From contig JANVCC010009937.1 in the NCBI GenBank assembly GCA_025345505.1, positions 137,053-201,052 on the forward strand: DNA of 64,000 bases, written 5' to 3'. The stretch comes from Todiramphus chloris collaris (taxonomy: Eukaryota; Chordata; Aves; Coraciiformes; Alcedinidae). Shown one piece after another: positions 8,560-46,515 of the stretch (its first letter is position 1; the number at the start of each line of letters is the position of its first letter). A program made the translations under genes and the position numbers. The notes under the pieces are model-generated. The model worked only from the letters and a program-made list of their open reading frames with translations. It searched no databases and was not told the DNA's origin.

Positions 8560-8827
8560 GCTTCATATCCCCAGGGAAATAGTAAATCCCAGGTATATCA
8601 CCCAGGGATGTGCCTCTTGAGACTTTTTTGTAGACACTCAATATCTATCTTGGCCCAGAAAGTCTAGGAGAGTTATTGTCAGTCTTATAGAATTCTCTAG
8701 TTTCTGCTGCAATTAATACATCATCAACATCAAAGGGGTCGCCTCCTTGTTTTCTTGTTTCCAAACTTCTAGCTCTCTGGCTAGCTGGTTTCCAAATAGG
8801 GTAGGGCTATTTTTAATTCCTTGAGGG
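8560..8827 (-). pseudogene. ERV-A reverse transcriptase palm fragment
   Basis: The minus strand reads PQGIKNSPTLFGNQLARELE, then a VDDVLIAAET-like stretch in another frame at the place of the polymerase acidic motif, then several stops. Its upstream edge is exactly where the CR1 was inserted. Confidence 0.7.
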
Positions 8828-9532
8828 ATCACAGAATCACAGAATCTCTATGGTTGGAAAAGACCTTTAATATCATCAACTCTAACTGTTATCTAACTCT
8901 ACCAGGGCCACTACTACAGCATATCCTTAAAGCACCATATCTAGATGGCTTTTAAATACATCCAGAGATGGCAATTCAACCATTTCCCTGGGCAGCTTGT
9001 TCCAGTCTTTGATAACCCTTTTGATATAGAAGTTTTTCCTAATGTTCAACCTAAACCTCCCCTGGCATAACTTGATGCCATTTCCTCTTGTCTTATCAAT
9101 TGTGACCTGTGAGAAGAGACCAACCACCCCCATCACTACAACCTCCTTTCAGTTAGTTGTAGAGAGCAATAAGGTCTCCCCTCAGCCTTCTTCAGACTAA
9201 ACAAGCCCAGCTCCCTTAGTCACTCCTTATAAGACTTATTCTCTAGACCCTTCATCAGCTTTGTTGCTCTTCTCTGGACCCACTCCAACATCTCAATCCC
9301 TTTCTTGTAGTGAGGGGCCCAAAACTGAACACAGTATTTGAGGTGTGGCCTCACCAGTGCCAAGTACAGTGGAACAATCACTTTTCTAGTCCTGCTGGCC
9401 CCACTATTTCTGATATAAGCCAGGATGTCATTGGCCTTCTTGGCCACCTGGGCACACTGCTGGCTTATGTTCAGCTGGATGTTGATCAACACCCCCAGGT
9501 CCCTTTCTGCCCAGCTGAGCAGCTTGAAGGAC
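8828..9532 (-). mobile_element. CR1 LINE 3' fragment inside ERV-A
   Basis: The low-coordinate end has the CR1 3' terminal repeats, seen as ATCACAGAATCACAGAATC on the plus strand. Minus-strand frames match the end of CR1 ORF2: [30 protein letters not shown] and, near the end, [18 protein letters not shown]. It is a 5'-truncated copy, about 705 bp. It lies between ERV-A nucleocapsid and RT, so it arrived after ERV-A. Confidence 0.9.
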
Positions 9533-11312
9533 TGTCCATGTCATTTGGGTCTTCTGCCCAGTAATTGTGGACATTCCCTTTTCCAGTGCCCTTTCTGCTT
9601 GCAGTAAGCACACTGATCCTTTCTTAAGGGTATTGTGGCCCCTAATGTTCTACCTTCTCCCCTGGGCCCCGATGCTGTCAGTATCTTACTACCTTCAAGC
9701 TTTTCTTTTCTCTGTTGTTATATACTTTCCAGGCTTTTTCTAACATTTTATCCAATCAGTGGGCATCTGCCCCCTCTAACTTCTGTAGTTTCCAATTTAT
9801 GTCTGCACTGGATTGTCCCATGAAAATGTGGACTCACAAGACAACATCTGCTTCATTTTCTGAATTCAAATTGGTATATTTTCTTACAGCTTCTGTTAAT
9901 CTTTCAAGGAGAGAAGAGGGATCCTCATTCTTTCCTTGAATGACTTGACACAATTTAAACCAATTCTTTGACTTTAGAATAGCATTCCAGATACCATACA
10001 AAATCAATCGTTGGTATTTGGTTAATAATAATATTTGAGCAGGGTTATTAAGATCCTAATTAGGGTTGTGTGGAGGAAAATGATCCTCTGTCTGCCCTGC
10101 TTGTGCATCTTGTACATGGACTCGTTCCCCCTCCTCTTTAGTCTTGGCCATAATAATTCTCCTTTCCTCATAAAACACTAAGTTAACTTGTAAATCTTTC
10201 CAGTCCGGATCCTGATTTTCAACTATAGTCTCCATAACCTTTGCTACCCATGCGGGATCCTCCTTGCCATCTCTTTCCAAGACTTTTAAGTCCGATACAG
10301 AAAACATCACTTTTACCCAAACTGGTCCATCAGCTCTTACCATTTGTCTAAGAAGACCTTGTATGTTAGTATCTTTCCACCTAGTCCTACCCACCACTGG
10401 ACTGAAACTTTCTGTCTCGCCAGAACTATCCACATCGCTATTCCTTTGTTCTCTCTGCCTGCTGTTCACCCCCCTTATGTCCTGTGCAACTGCTTACTAC
10501 TCATCTACCCTCATTCTATTCTTCTCAGATTCTTCTCAGTCCAACCAACATTTCAACATACTCTTCTTCTCATTTGTCTTTATATTTCCTGCACCACCAA
10601 CCAATGCTACATTCTGAACAACAATGTTTAAGTGGTTTGTTATTTTCTGCCTCTAACACCAGAACATTACTATCTTGAACTACTAATCCGCAGTCCTTCC
10701 TAGCCTCATAATCATTCCTGATTGCCACTGGGCTAAAACTTTCTATTGACAATTCAGCTTCCCTGACTTCCTCCCAATGCAAATCCTCTCCTCCCTCTGA
10801 CCCCCTTTGTTCCCTTCTCAGGGGTCCAACTAGCATTTCAACTTCTTCCTCTTATACCATACTGAGTGCATCTTTTTCCTATACTGCAATATGAGCAGCA
10901 ACACTTTGGTGGTTTTGGATTGTCCTTTTCAAGTGAAAGCAAAGAACAAATTCGCATACATAACCTCATTCCATTTTACTTCTCTTCGATAAAACAACAT
11001 TAGCTGCAATATTGAATTATATTTCAAAATCACATTTTATGGCCACTTTTCCCCATCATCCAATCTGTCCACTAGCCACCAATGCTCCCAATACTCCACA
11101 AGTTTCTTTTACATTAGGGGATCACCTCCTTTTCAACTTATTCCAATTCTTTGCCCATTTTTCTTCACCTTCAAGAGTATAAATATATTACAATACTTTA
11201 TAATCTGTTTTCACGTGAGAGGGTCCCCCCACACTTTTCCCCAATATTTCAATATACATCCGAGGGCAGATTTCTTTAAAATCTCCCCTTCCACTGAAAC
11301 CTTATTACCCAT
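9533..11312 (-). pseudogene. ERV-A gag
   Basis: A start with MGNKVSVEGEILKKS near 11312 has the N-terminal Gly expected for myristoylation, in the style of class I matrix. Capsid pieces include the open frame 10056-10469 and a stretch near 9850-9950 with VIQGKNEDPSSLLERL, resembling the major homology region. Nucleocapsid has one zinc knuckle, [14 protein letters not shown] (about 9560-9615). Stops and frameshifts occur throughout. Confidence 0.8.
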
Positions 11313-11623
11313 TATAAAAGTGACACAGAAACACACAAACAATGACTTAACACAAAGACACAAAACTACAAAATATTGGGGACTCGAACTCCTTAATTCC
11401 TGAGAAGATACGCGCAACGTATTCCCCTTTTCCTCTTTCCCTTCCTTTGTGATGTACTCCAGGTGTCCTCATATTAGCATACACCACACCCTTTAATAAA
11501 AAGTAATTCCTTACCAGAATCCCAGGGGCCATGCACTGGACCTCCATGGATCAGGGGAGCGGGGATCTCCCAAACAAAACATTCAAGTCTCAGGAGCAGG
11601 GTCCCCTCTGAGTTGCCAAAAAC

Positions 11624-11736
11624 TGTTACCAAATCTTGGTAAATGAAGAACTCTCTAACACTCAAGTTTAGCATTAGAAAGCAGGCATTACTTTATTTGG
11701 TACCAGGCACATGGGGGATTGTTCTTCCTAACATAC
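11624..11736 (-). repeat. ERV-A 5' LTR remnant
   Basis: About 113 bp of R-U5 matches 2492-2605, beginning with the same TGTTACCAAATC end. U3 is absent. The ERVL 3' LTR remnant starts immediately at 11737. Confidence 0.75.
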
Positions 11737-11960
11737 TGTGGTGGGTTTACCCTGGCTGGGCATCAGGTGCCCACCAAGCCCTTCTATCACTCCCCCCAAC
11801 CTCCATCAGCACGGCATGCAGGGAGAGAATAAGACGCAAAAAAACGTGGGTTATGATAGATAAAGTTGTTATTCTCTACTTCCCATCCACAAAATCTTTG
11901 CCTTCTGGCCAGTTTGTGATCACTTCCAGGATCCCTGGGCGACTGGGGTCCCCTAATCAA
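11737..11960 (-). repeat. ERVL 3' LTR remnant (R-U5)
   Basis: The plus reading TGTGGTGGGTTTACCCTGG at the low end matches the 5' LTR. The minus strand carries GAGAATAA-type polyadenylation sequence near 11870. Above about 11960 it passes directly into pol-like sequence, so U3 is missing. Confidence 0.7.
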
Positions 11961-13130
11961 GCCCGTTGTGTTATCAATGCAATCCACTTGCTCCATGTGG
12001 CATCAGTCGCGTGGTGTGTAGATGAGACTCTCCCTTTGAACATCCATCACAGCACTGGCAGTTGGGGTGCCAAGAGGAGCTGTGCTTCTGTTCCGATCAC
12101 CTCTGAGGCAGCTTGAACTCCTTCATATGCTGCCAGTATCTCCTTTTCCATTGGAGTATAGTTGGCCTCAGATCCCCTGTATCCTCGACTCCAAAAACCC
12201 AGAGGTCGGCCTCGTGTGTCCCCGAGTTCTCTCTGCCAGAGGCTCCAGGTAGGACCATTCTTCCCGGCTGTGCTATAGAGTATGTTTTTGATATTTGGTC
12301 CTGTCCAGACTGGCCCAAGGGCCACTGTGTGCACAATCTCCTGCTTAATTTGTTCAAAGGCCTGTTGCTGTTCAGGGCCTCAGTTAAAATCATTCTTCTT
12401 TCAGGTCACATGGTAGAGCGGGCTCACAATGAGACTGTAATCTGGTATAGGCATTCTCCAGAAACCCACAGCACCCAGGAAAGCCTATGTCTCCTTTTTG
12501 TTGGTTGGTGGAGACATTGTTGTTATCTTATTGATCACGTCCATCGGGATGTGTCGACGCCCATCCTGCCATTTTATTCCAAGGAACTTGATTTCCTGCA
12601 CAGGCCCCTTCACCTTGCTTCACTTTATAGCAAAACCAGCCTCCAGGAGGATTTCAATTATTTTCTTCCCTTTCTTGAAAACTTCTTCTGCTGTGTTGCC
12701 CCATACGATGATGTCATCGATGTACTGGAGGTGCTCCGGAGCCCCACCTTCCTCCAGTGCAGTGTGAATCAGTCTGTGACAGATGGTGGGGCTGTGTTTC
12801 CACCCCTGGGGCAATCGATTCCAGGTGTACTGGACTCCCCTCCAGGTGAAGGCAAACTGTGGCCTGCACTCTGGTGCTATAGGAATGGAGAAAAATGCAT
12901 TAGTGATGTCAGTAGTGGTGTACCACTTGGCTGTCTTGGACTCCAGCTCATACTGAAGTTCTAGCATGTCTGGCACAGCAGCACTCAGCATCGGTGTAAC
13001 TTCATTCAGACCATGATAGTCCACTGGCAATCTCCATTCTCCATTTGACTTTTGCACAGGCCATATGGGGCTGTTGAAAGGTGAATGAGTTTTGTTGATG
13101 CATGAAGCCTCTAGACGAGTCACAATGGAG
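11961..13130 (-). pseudogene. ERVL reverse transcriptase and RNase H
   Basis: The frame 12620-13123 has HSPFNSPIWPVQKSNGEW, the DIT...AFF palm region, and YIDDIIVWG with its Asp pair. Frames 12047-12393 show the RNase H beginning (EANYTPMEKEILAAYEG). Stops and shifts separate the blocks. The RT block itself is open over 167 codons, showing that decay is moderate. Confidence 0.85.
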
Positions 13131-13300
13131 TGTTTGTATCACTCCCTACCAGTTAGACTCACTTCAGCCTCCAATACAGTCAGCTTCTGGGATGCCCCTG
13201 TCACCCCAGAAATGCATATGATCTTAGCTCCTCTATATCCTGATGGCATTAAAGTGCACTGTGCACCAGTATATACCAAGGCCTTCTGCCTTTGTGGATC
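13131..13300 (-). pseudogene. ERVL protease fragment
   Basis: The minus strand reads ALVYTGAQCTLMPSGYRGA and later VLEAEVSLTGREW, the retropepsin region just upstream of RT in avian ERVL. The active-site triplet appears as YTG instead of a D(T/S)G triplet, so the copy would be inactive. Confidence 0.7.
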
Positions 13301-14031
13301 TGATGTGCCAGGCCATCGGATCCACACAGTGTGGCTTGATAGGCACAGGCCAGTCCCCAGTACAGTGCTAAGAGATGCTGGTTTTCTTCGGGGTAGACAA
13401 GGCATCCTTCTATTAGATATTGTGTCAGTTTGGAAGGGTTGCTTGCGTGTTTCAGGGTAAAGTCCCAGGCTACAGGAGGTGACAACCATCCTAGGAACCT
13501 GCCCAAATCCTGACAGACCCCTTGCCACCCAAGGACAGGCCACCTCAGGACACATTTCGGTGTCACCCCACCCAAAACTTGTCTCCTCTCAGGCCAAACC
13601 GGGATCAGAGTCCACACAGCCTGGATTAGGCCAACGATATTGAGTAGTAGGATTAAGAAGCTCGCATAAAGGTGTACAAGGACCTCGGGAGCATGCACAA
13701 TAAAATCATCTACATCAATTTCTTGGATAGAGAGGGGGATGTGCTCACTCATTTTCTCCCCAAGGTAGCCCCCCCAACACAGCAAATCCACCGATGCCAG
13801 CATGAAACACATCGTTACTATTTGTGCCAGGGTGCTCCCGAGTCCCTTCATCCTCCTGAGACAAAAGCTGCCCCAGCACATTGAGGCTATCAGTGTAGAA
13901 GTAAAGCAAAGAGACAGTTTTTCGATAAACATGTTAGCAAAACACAAGATAAGTAGCGCCAGCAAACTCCGTGGCCTACACAGGAGCTTGATACTAACAT
14001 CTAAAGCAAGCAATAGAAAACTGCTGCTCAT
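13301..14031 (-). pseudogene. ERVL leader/gag-region open frame, 260 codons
   Basis: A minus-strand frame (13249-14031) opens one base below the primer site with MSSSFLLLALDVSIKLLC. It is rich in hydrophobic stretches (about residues 4-40, 45-95 and 125-150) resembling membrane segments. I do not recognise it as ordinary gag. The C-terminal part (PEENQHLLALYWGLACAYQ) has the flavour of an ERVL polyprotein. It could be chance readthrough of a deleted gag. Confidence 0.4.
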
Positions 14032-14049
14032 GCCCCACGTTGGGCACCA
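14032..14049 (-). promoter_or_regulatory. ERVL primer binding site
   Basis: TGGTGCCCAACGTGGGGC on the minus strand follows the 5' LTR end after an 8-base spacer. Confidence 0.75.
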
Positions 14050-14065
14050 AAAGGAACTGTTGTGG

Positions 14066-14651
14066 TGACATGCAGAAACAAACTCTACAACCCGTAAAAG
14101 GTTATAAAGCAGGTATGTTTACTACGGCGCTGGGTGCAAGTGGGTTCGTTCCTCCTAACTTGCACCCCGAAGTGTCCATCAAGCAGGTATTTATTACACC
14201 AAAGCATGCATATCTAACAGAGTTAGCTACATATCCATTATATGGGGTTGGATTATTATAATCAGTTCCAGGAACTCATTATCATAGCCCTCCTCCCATT
14301 GGCACTTGCGCACTGCCGTCTGGTGGTCGTGGGCCGGCGTCTTCGGGGGTCTTTGGGAGGAAGGCTGCCAGTCTTCCTCACAGTGTACTTTTCACCTTTT
14401 GTCTCAAAATTCAGAGTTGAGATGAGTCAGAGATCACAGGACTGGGGGGAGGATCTTCTTTATTCCTCCCTGTCTTGAAGTTAGTTTCCCTTATCCACAA
14501 GCCATGCAAGATGAGCTAAGGGCCGTAAAGCTTGTCAAGCCTCAAGGCCTCAACATCCTGTCTCCTGTTTATCTCAGGAGGCCCCAGGATAACAAGGGCT
14601 GCTCAACTTGCTTCATTATCTTTTAAGCAGAACACTGTCCCCCTCACTTCA
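14066..14651 (-). mobile_element. Solo family-G LTR inside the ERVL 5' LTR
   Basis: It runs from TGACATGCAG to CCTCACTTCA (plus reading), 586 bp. The bases gtgg at 14062-14065 and 14652-14655 form a perfect 4-bp duplication. Removing the insert restores the ERVL LTR end. The inner sequence matches the LTRs at 6403-6985 and 58650-59000. Confidence 0.85.
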
Positions 14652-15122
14652 GTGGGTTGACCCTGGCTGGGCACTAGGTGCCCACCAAGCCCTTCTATCA
14701 CTCCCCCCAACCTCCATCAGTACGGCACACGGGGAGGGAATAATATGAAAAAAAGAACTGTGGGTTATGATAGAAAAAGATATTATTCTCTACTTCCCGT
14801 TTGCAGGCTATGTCGGGCCCAGTCCAGGAAGCAGGGTTCCAGAACATGTAGCAGTTGCTTGGAGGACAAAGCCAAATGCCCCCCCCCCCCCCATCCTCCT
14901 CCTTCCCTCTCCTTTTATAGTTGAGCTGACATCATATGGTATGGAATATCCCACTGGTCAGCTCAGGTCAGCTGTATCCCCTCCTCCATCTTGCCCCCCC
15001 AGCCTCTGGTGCCATGTGAGCACTGGCAGTCCTAACACGGGTGTGTTATCAACACCCTCCAGCTCCCAGTGCTGCAGCATGAGGGCTGGATGGGGAAAAG
15101 CAGCTCAGCCAGACCCACTACA
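14652..15122 (-). repeat. ERVL 5' LTR, main part
   Basis: The minus strand starts TGTAGTGGGTCTGG at 15122. A TATA-type box (CTATAAAAGG) reads on the minus strand near 14917-14926, and a C14-like homopolymer lies near 14879-14892. The remaining seven bases of the LTR end are at 14059-14065. Confidence 0.8.
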
Positions 15123-15298
15123 CTCCCCTTCTCCCTGCCCCACCTGAATTTCTCTGCCACTACAGAATTTCTTAATCCTGTCGAAGATCCTTCACAATAA
15201 TCTCTGTCAACTTTATCAAATTTATCTATTAACAGTATTTCAGATATTACTCTGAACCATCTGTTTCTTTTGTCACAAAATTTTTGCAACTGGCCCAT
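15123..15298 (-). pseudogene. Gag start of another ERV (ERV-C), truncated
   Basis: The minus-strand frame opens MGQLQKFCDKRNRWFRVISE. The N-terminal MG at the expected distance from an LTR suggests a myristoylated gag start. Only about 45-58 codons remain before ERVL sequence begins. I cannot place it in a class with certainty. Confidence 0.45.
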
Positions 15299-15740
15299 AC
15301 CAACAGAGACGAGAGGCTAGGACACAAAGCATAGACTTACAAGAGTAATTCTTTATTCATACTCATGAGATGTCCCATTCAAATTGAGGCACACCAAATG
15401 CAATTTTACACATAGTTCTTATACCTTTAAAATGTTCAGATACTACATGATTTGACCAGTCGCTATGTAACGCACATACTACTGTTTTGCAAAGCAATGA
15501 TCATTCTATAGCATCATCATCCATCTGCTTTTTTTATTGAATTAGATGTCCCTGGAGTCAATCTTGCTACAGTTACTTGTCTATGATGCCAGATAATGGG
15601 AGGATTTCACACAGCTGTTAGAGCGACTAGAATACTAGTGTTATCTTGATAGTCTGGGGGTATCCTTTATTCTTCATGGTAGGGGCTGTCCTCCTTCTTG
15701 CAATGAGCTGGGGTCCTTTAGTCATGCTTACTTAATCATG
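15299..15740 (-). repeat. Probable 5' LTR of ERV-C
   Basis: The minus strand shows AATAAAG (about 15351-15357) followed by about 50 bp and then the gag leader, the usual R-U5 order. Clean TG...CA ends and a duplication were not found. The upper boundary is a guess. Confidence 0.45.
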
Positions 15741-16724
15741 AGTATGTAGTATACAATGTAAACTATCTATCCTAGGAAATTGATACAATTTTATACTATA
15801 AAGACTAATTGGTGTAATAGTTAGGGAATGATATTTTCCATCACTGTCTTATGTTCTCTTTCAGGGTTTTTTTTCTCCTTTGCCATGCACAGACTGTTTT
15901 ACATTAAACTTTAGGGAAATATTTTTCTTCCAGTTCCTCAGTATCTGCTTCTGTTTCACTTGTGAGGACATTTGTCAAACTGAATATTTTTTAATCTTTT
16001 TAATGCTTTTTTAATCAAGAGATGTTTTTCATTTTTTGCATTATTTAATTAGTTACTATTATTGTCTTCTTCCTCTTGCTTTCAGTATCTCACCTTGGTT
16101 TATGTAGACTTTTGTTCTTTGTCAAAAATAATTTCAGTCTAGTATAAAGAATATTGATAAAGAAATCTGGAACAAGCAAAAAAAAAAAAAGATAACAGTA
16201 ATTATCTGGTTTTTTTCTGTGATCCCTACTTATTTTGTTGTTTTTAAAACTAGAATGGCACTATTTGAATGATTGAATTAACTGAAGAATTAACTGAGAC
16301 TGTTGATTGTCTTCAAACTGAACCATGTTAATTACTTGATTAATTGAAAAGTACTGTAGGTTTTTTGAATGCTATGTGAAAATTCCTTGGTGGGGATTAC
16401 AAATACCAAAATAATGGAAACATTACCCCTTTTTTGAACCCATAAATATATGTTGTCTTGCTCTTTTGAGGGCATATAATAAGTTGCAGATAACTACTTT
16501 TTCCCAGATCATTATGATAACAAAAAATAGATCCATAGCAACTACACATGCTACATCAACATCTTAAACTTGCAGACACAATTTGAGTTATTAAGCCCCT
16601 GCTGCTTCCTGACAAGAAACAAATGGGCTGGTTTTAGAGAAGATGACATTAAACTTTCTTTCGGTATTTCTTTTTTTTATTAAAAGCCTCAACACTCTAG
16701 TTTTGTGTGTGGTTTGGTTTTTAG
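15741..16724 (+). other. CERT1 intron, 3' part
   Basis: Ordinary AT-rich intron ending in the acceptor TTTTTAG before exon w1. No further element was recognised. Confidence 0.7.
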
Positions 16725-43407
<26,683 letters not shown>

Positions 43408-45552
43408 TATTAGCAGGTATACGTTCATTTTTTTAAATTCTTGATTCACTGTTCTAAATATTTAAGGACAAACAGAAGTATGCAATCTATAAATGTCTCA
43501 TAATTAGCATGAATTTAGTGCTTAGCTTTACTATATGTATGCAATTACTTTTAAAAACATTTGTGTAATTCATGTGTATTATTAGCATGAAAAATAAGGG
43601 CTGCACAAGTTATCAAGCATTAGTTTTTGTAGGCTTTTACTAGTTCATCTTGCAAGTTTTTGCATGAATGTTTAATTTATGTAGAAGTATAAAAGGATGA
43701 AGTTGTTTTTTCCTAGCTATCACAGGCATTTTATACTTGTTCTGAAAAGAATACATACTGAAGTTTCTCTAGAGCCTCATGATATTTGGATATCTTAGAT
43801 TCTAGTTATAATTGCATATCTGTTAGAATATTATGAAGGTCAAAGTATTCTTTTATATTGACAGAATAGTTCAGATCTAGGATTTTTATTAATGGAACTT
43901 TTCTGACAAACCAGTATCAATTACTGGTGTATTTAAAAGACTGTGACTTAAATTTTTAATCTTTCTGATGAGCCTAAGAAAGAAAAGGGATTTACAGATG
44001 CTTTCTGAAGTTAATGGATGTATTTTAATGGTATAGGTCATTGGGCTAATTAAAATTATTTAAATGATGATGTGACATTAAAAAATAATTTCTTGGGGAA
44101 TCTGTCTGACATAAGCCTTAAGGCTAAGTAAGGCTTTGCTTAATTTTTGTAAGTGTAGACTTGCCATATACTTCATTACATATAACTGTAGTGTCAAACC
44201 ACTGAATTCCAGCTACAAAGTAACATTTGGTAGCTTGACTATTAGAGCATGATATGAAAATGTGTATCACTTTTCTATGTATGACATAGACTACCTCTAT
44301 TTTTATTTTCTATTTATTATGTGAGACTCAAAAAGTCTTAGTCATCTGATCCTTCTGTAACAGGTAGCCCTGTAATGATTCACATTTTCATTTATATATT
44401 GTCAGAGAACTAGTGTAGGTGAAACATTAAAAACTGTCATGAGCCAACAGTTCAAATGTGATAATAGCAGTTCTGGTACTATTTAGAAAGTTCTTGTTTT
44501 CCTATCAGTGTTCAAAATTTTCAGTACTATATTTTGTCTTTCCTTACCTGCAGTGATCATATCAAGACTGGGTGAGCATTCCATGTTGAAGTGACGATGC
44601 ATAGAGCACTCCATTTTGGAACAAAGGATCTACAGTCTTTTTGTGGCCGAAGTTCTAGGCTTTGTATACTGAACTAAAGAAGTGTTACAACACCATGAGA
44701 CTGAATATTCAACACTAACTCTCTCCTAAATTTTCTTGCAGAATCAGTGTGTAATTATAAATAGATGCATTGATAACATGTGTATGGCTATTTTATTTGC
44801 TTGCTTCAGAAAAGGAAGAATGTGTACAACTTTGAATCACCAACATGGGTTACTGCTTTAATTTTAAACAACTTGCAGAATTTAACTGTCAACATTCCTA
44901 AGATACTCATGCATTTTTTCTGTGTGTCTAAAAGCACAAAAGACAAATGCACATATAGCATACCTTATGTGCTTTATATGCACAAAAATCTATGTGGTAT
45001 TTTGGGGAGGAGGGAGGGAGTTCAGTAAAGCCTAGGTGACTTATTGTCAGGTTTTGTTTTGCTTTGTATAATAGTTCATCGTTGCTTGTTTCTGTAATGA
45101 ATCACCTTATTACATAAAATGTCAGTTAATAATTGAGGGTTGTCAATATCTTTATGACTTTGCCTTTTCTGTTGTCTTACTCTTATGAAGATCTTTGACT
45201 CTGAAGGAATAAGAGTGTGAAAAGCTTTATTTTTTTTCCAGATACCTTTATATTTCTATTTCATTTTTTAGTTATGTAATATGCACTACAGAATTTTTGT
45301 TACTAAACACAATCCATAAATTTCTAGGAAGATTCCATATGAGAGGGCAAAAGAATGCCTGAAAGCTAGAAGTTATCTGTCCATGGTATATGTGGACTGC
45401 TTTCTTGCATGATATCTGGGGCTTTCCCTAATCTGTGAGAAGGTACACTATAATATTTATTGTAGTAATTTGGACTACATAAGACAATATTCCTAGCCTA
45501 GAATGAAGATGAGTACATTATTTTTAGACCCTGCATGTGTTTTCCTCATCTT

Positions 45553-45558
45553 AATAAA
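45553..45558 (+). terminator. Candidate proximal polyadenylation signal of CERT1
   Basis: AATAAA in TTAATAAAGCC, 2.1 kb after the stop. Confidence 0.35.
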
Positions 45559-45770
45559 GCCATGCTATGAGGTTTGTGTAGAAAATGAGTTGCACTCATA
45601 CTTGCCTCTTGATCAAAACCCCATCAGAGCTATAAGGATGTGTAGTTCTTATTGGAAAGTTTCCTCTAATTGCTGTGAGAATTTAAATGTCAGATATTTG
45701 CCTGCCTTTGATTATGGAGATGCTCATTAAGAGGGGGCTCTGTCAGACTGTCTATCTGTCTGTCCTGTAG

Positions 45771-45834
45771 TTAGAAACTCTTCAGAGACTGCTGGGTCTT
45801 TCACTGACCTGTGTATCTCAAGAAGAGTTTCTAA
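45771..45834. repeat. Perfect 13-bp inverted repeat next to the assembly gap
   Basis: TTAGAAACTCTTC at 45771-45783 and GAAGAGTTTCTAA at 45822-45834 are exact reverse complements separated by 38 bases. The second arm ends at the first N of the gap. Confidence 0.85.
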
Positions 45835-45934
45835 NNNNNNNNNNNNNNNNNNNNNNNNNNNNNNNNNNNNNNNNNNNNNNNNNNNNNNNNNNNNNNNNNN
45901 NNNNNNNNNNNNNNNNNNNNNNNNNNNNNNNNNN
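45835..45934. other. Assembly gap of 100 N
   Basis: Exactly 100 undetermined bases, the conventional size for a gap of unknown length. Confidence 0.98.
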
Positions 45935-46490
45935 GGTGAATGATTAAATGTGATCTGCACAGTATTGAAAAATCTACTTTATCTGTTCATCTTCTCCATA
46001 GAGATGAAATCATACATAACACATGATTACACATGCACACAGATTTCACGCTCCATAACTCTTCTCTTTTTATTTGCCTTTTTCTAATGCTGTGCATGGA
46101 ATATGCCTTACTACAGTTATTCTATTAATTTGAATATGTAGAAAAGTGCCTATGTTAATACTAGTAAGGCAAATATGATTAAAATTTGTATGTTTACTAT
46201 ATAACTAGTGAACATTTTATATAGTGATATTAAAAATGCTTATCACAAATGTACTTCATCATTTTACAATCAACCAAGCAGTGGTTCATTTCACCATAGT
46301 GACTGATAGGAATAATAAAATAAAAAAGTCCAAAATGTATAGTTTAACTCCTTATTTGCTATTTCTTGTAATTGTTTACTAATTTAATTGGATGTCTTTA
46401 TTTTACAAAGGTATGGAAAGCAGTAAGTAAATCTTATACCACTAGTTGCATTTGCACTAAATGTGATGTAATTTTGCAATTTATTCTGTA

Positions 46491-46496
46491 AATAAA
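46491..46496 (+). terminator. Candidate distal polyadenylation signal of CERT1
   Basis: AATAAA in CTGTAAATAAATTT, 3.1 kb after the stop. No other gene signal follows before the repeats at 47.1 kb. Confidence 0.5.
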
Positions 46497-46515
46497 TTTA
46501 AACTAGAGATACTAT

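Larger units (their letters stand above)
2492..11736 (-). mobile_element. ERV-A: degraded class I (gamma-like) provirus, interrupted by ERV-B and a CR1
   Basis: On the minus strand the order is: 5' LTR remnant (11624-11736), leader, gag (start near 11312, nucleocapsid near 9550-9615), CR1 insertion (8828-9532), reverse transcriptase/RNase H/integrase (7750-8827), ERV-B insertion (2841-7749), integrase core (2651-2840) and a 3' LTR remnant (2492-2640). The nucleocapsid motif [14 protein letters not shown] and the integrase motifs are gamma-retroviral in style. Env and most of the 3' U3 are missing. Protease and the first part of reverse transcriptase are missing around the CR1. Every reading frame is broken. 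Confidence 0.85.
11737..15122 (-). mobile_element. ERVL-type provirus remnant
   Basis: On the minus strand: a 5' LTR (14652-15122 plus 14059-14065, split by a solo family-G LTR), primer site (14032-14049), leader and gag-like frame, protease motif, reverse transcriptase, RNase H part, and an R-U5 remnant of the 3' LTR (11737 to about 11960). The YIDDIIVWG polymerase motif and the TGGTGCCCAACGTGGGGC primer site are typical of avian ERVL. Integrase and 3' U3 are absent. The two outer flanks do not form a target duplication, so later rearrangement is likely. Confidence 0.85.
43408..46515 (+). other. CERT1: CERT1 3' untranslated region, probable
   Basis: AT-rich sequence downstream of the stop with no intron signals or mobile elements. 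AATAAA signals occur at 45553-45558 and 46491-46496. The second, after TTTATTCTGTA, is a good candidate for the main 3' end. A 100-N gap (45835-45934) interrupts it. The end point is inferred. Confidence 0.55.

Noticed and set aside
12113-12964. A 283-codon plus-strand open frame
   Set aside because: It lies exactly opposite the ERVL reverse transcriptase, whose minus-strand translation has clear RT motifs. The plus frame has no motif.
1-16724. CERT1 PH-domain exons
   Set aside because: I looked for the PH-domain coding sequence and found none. The interval is filled with retroviral and AT-rich DNA, so these exons should lie upstream of the window.
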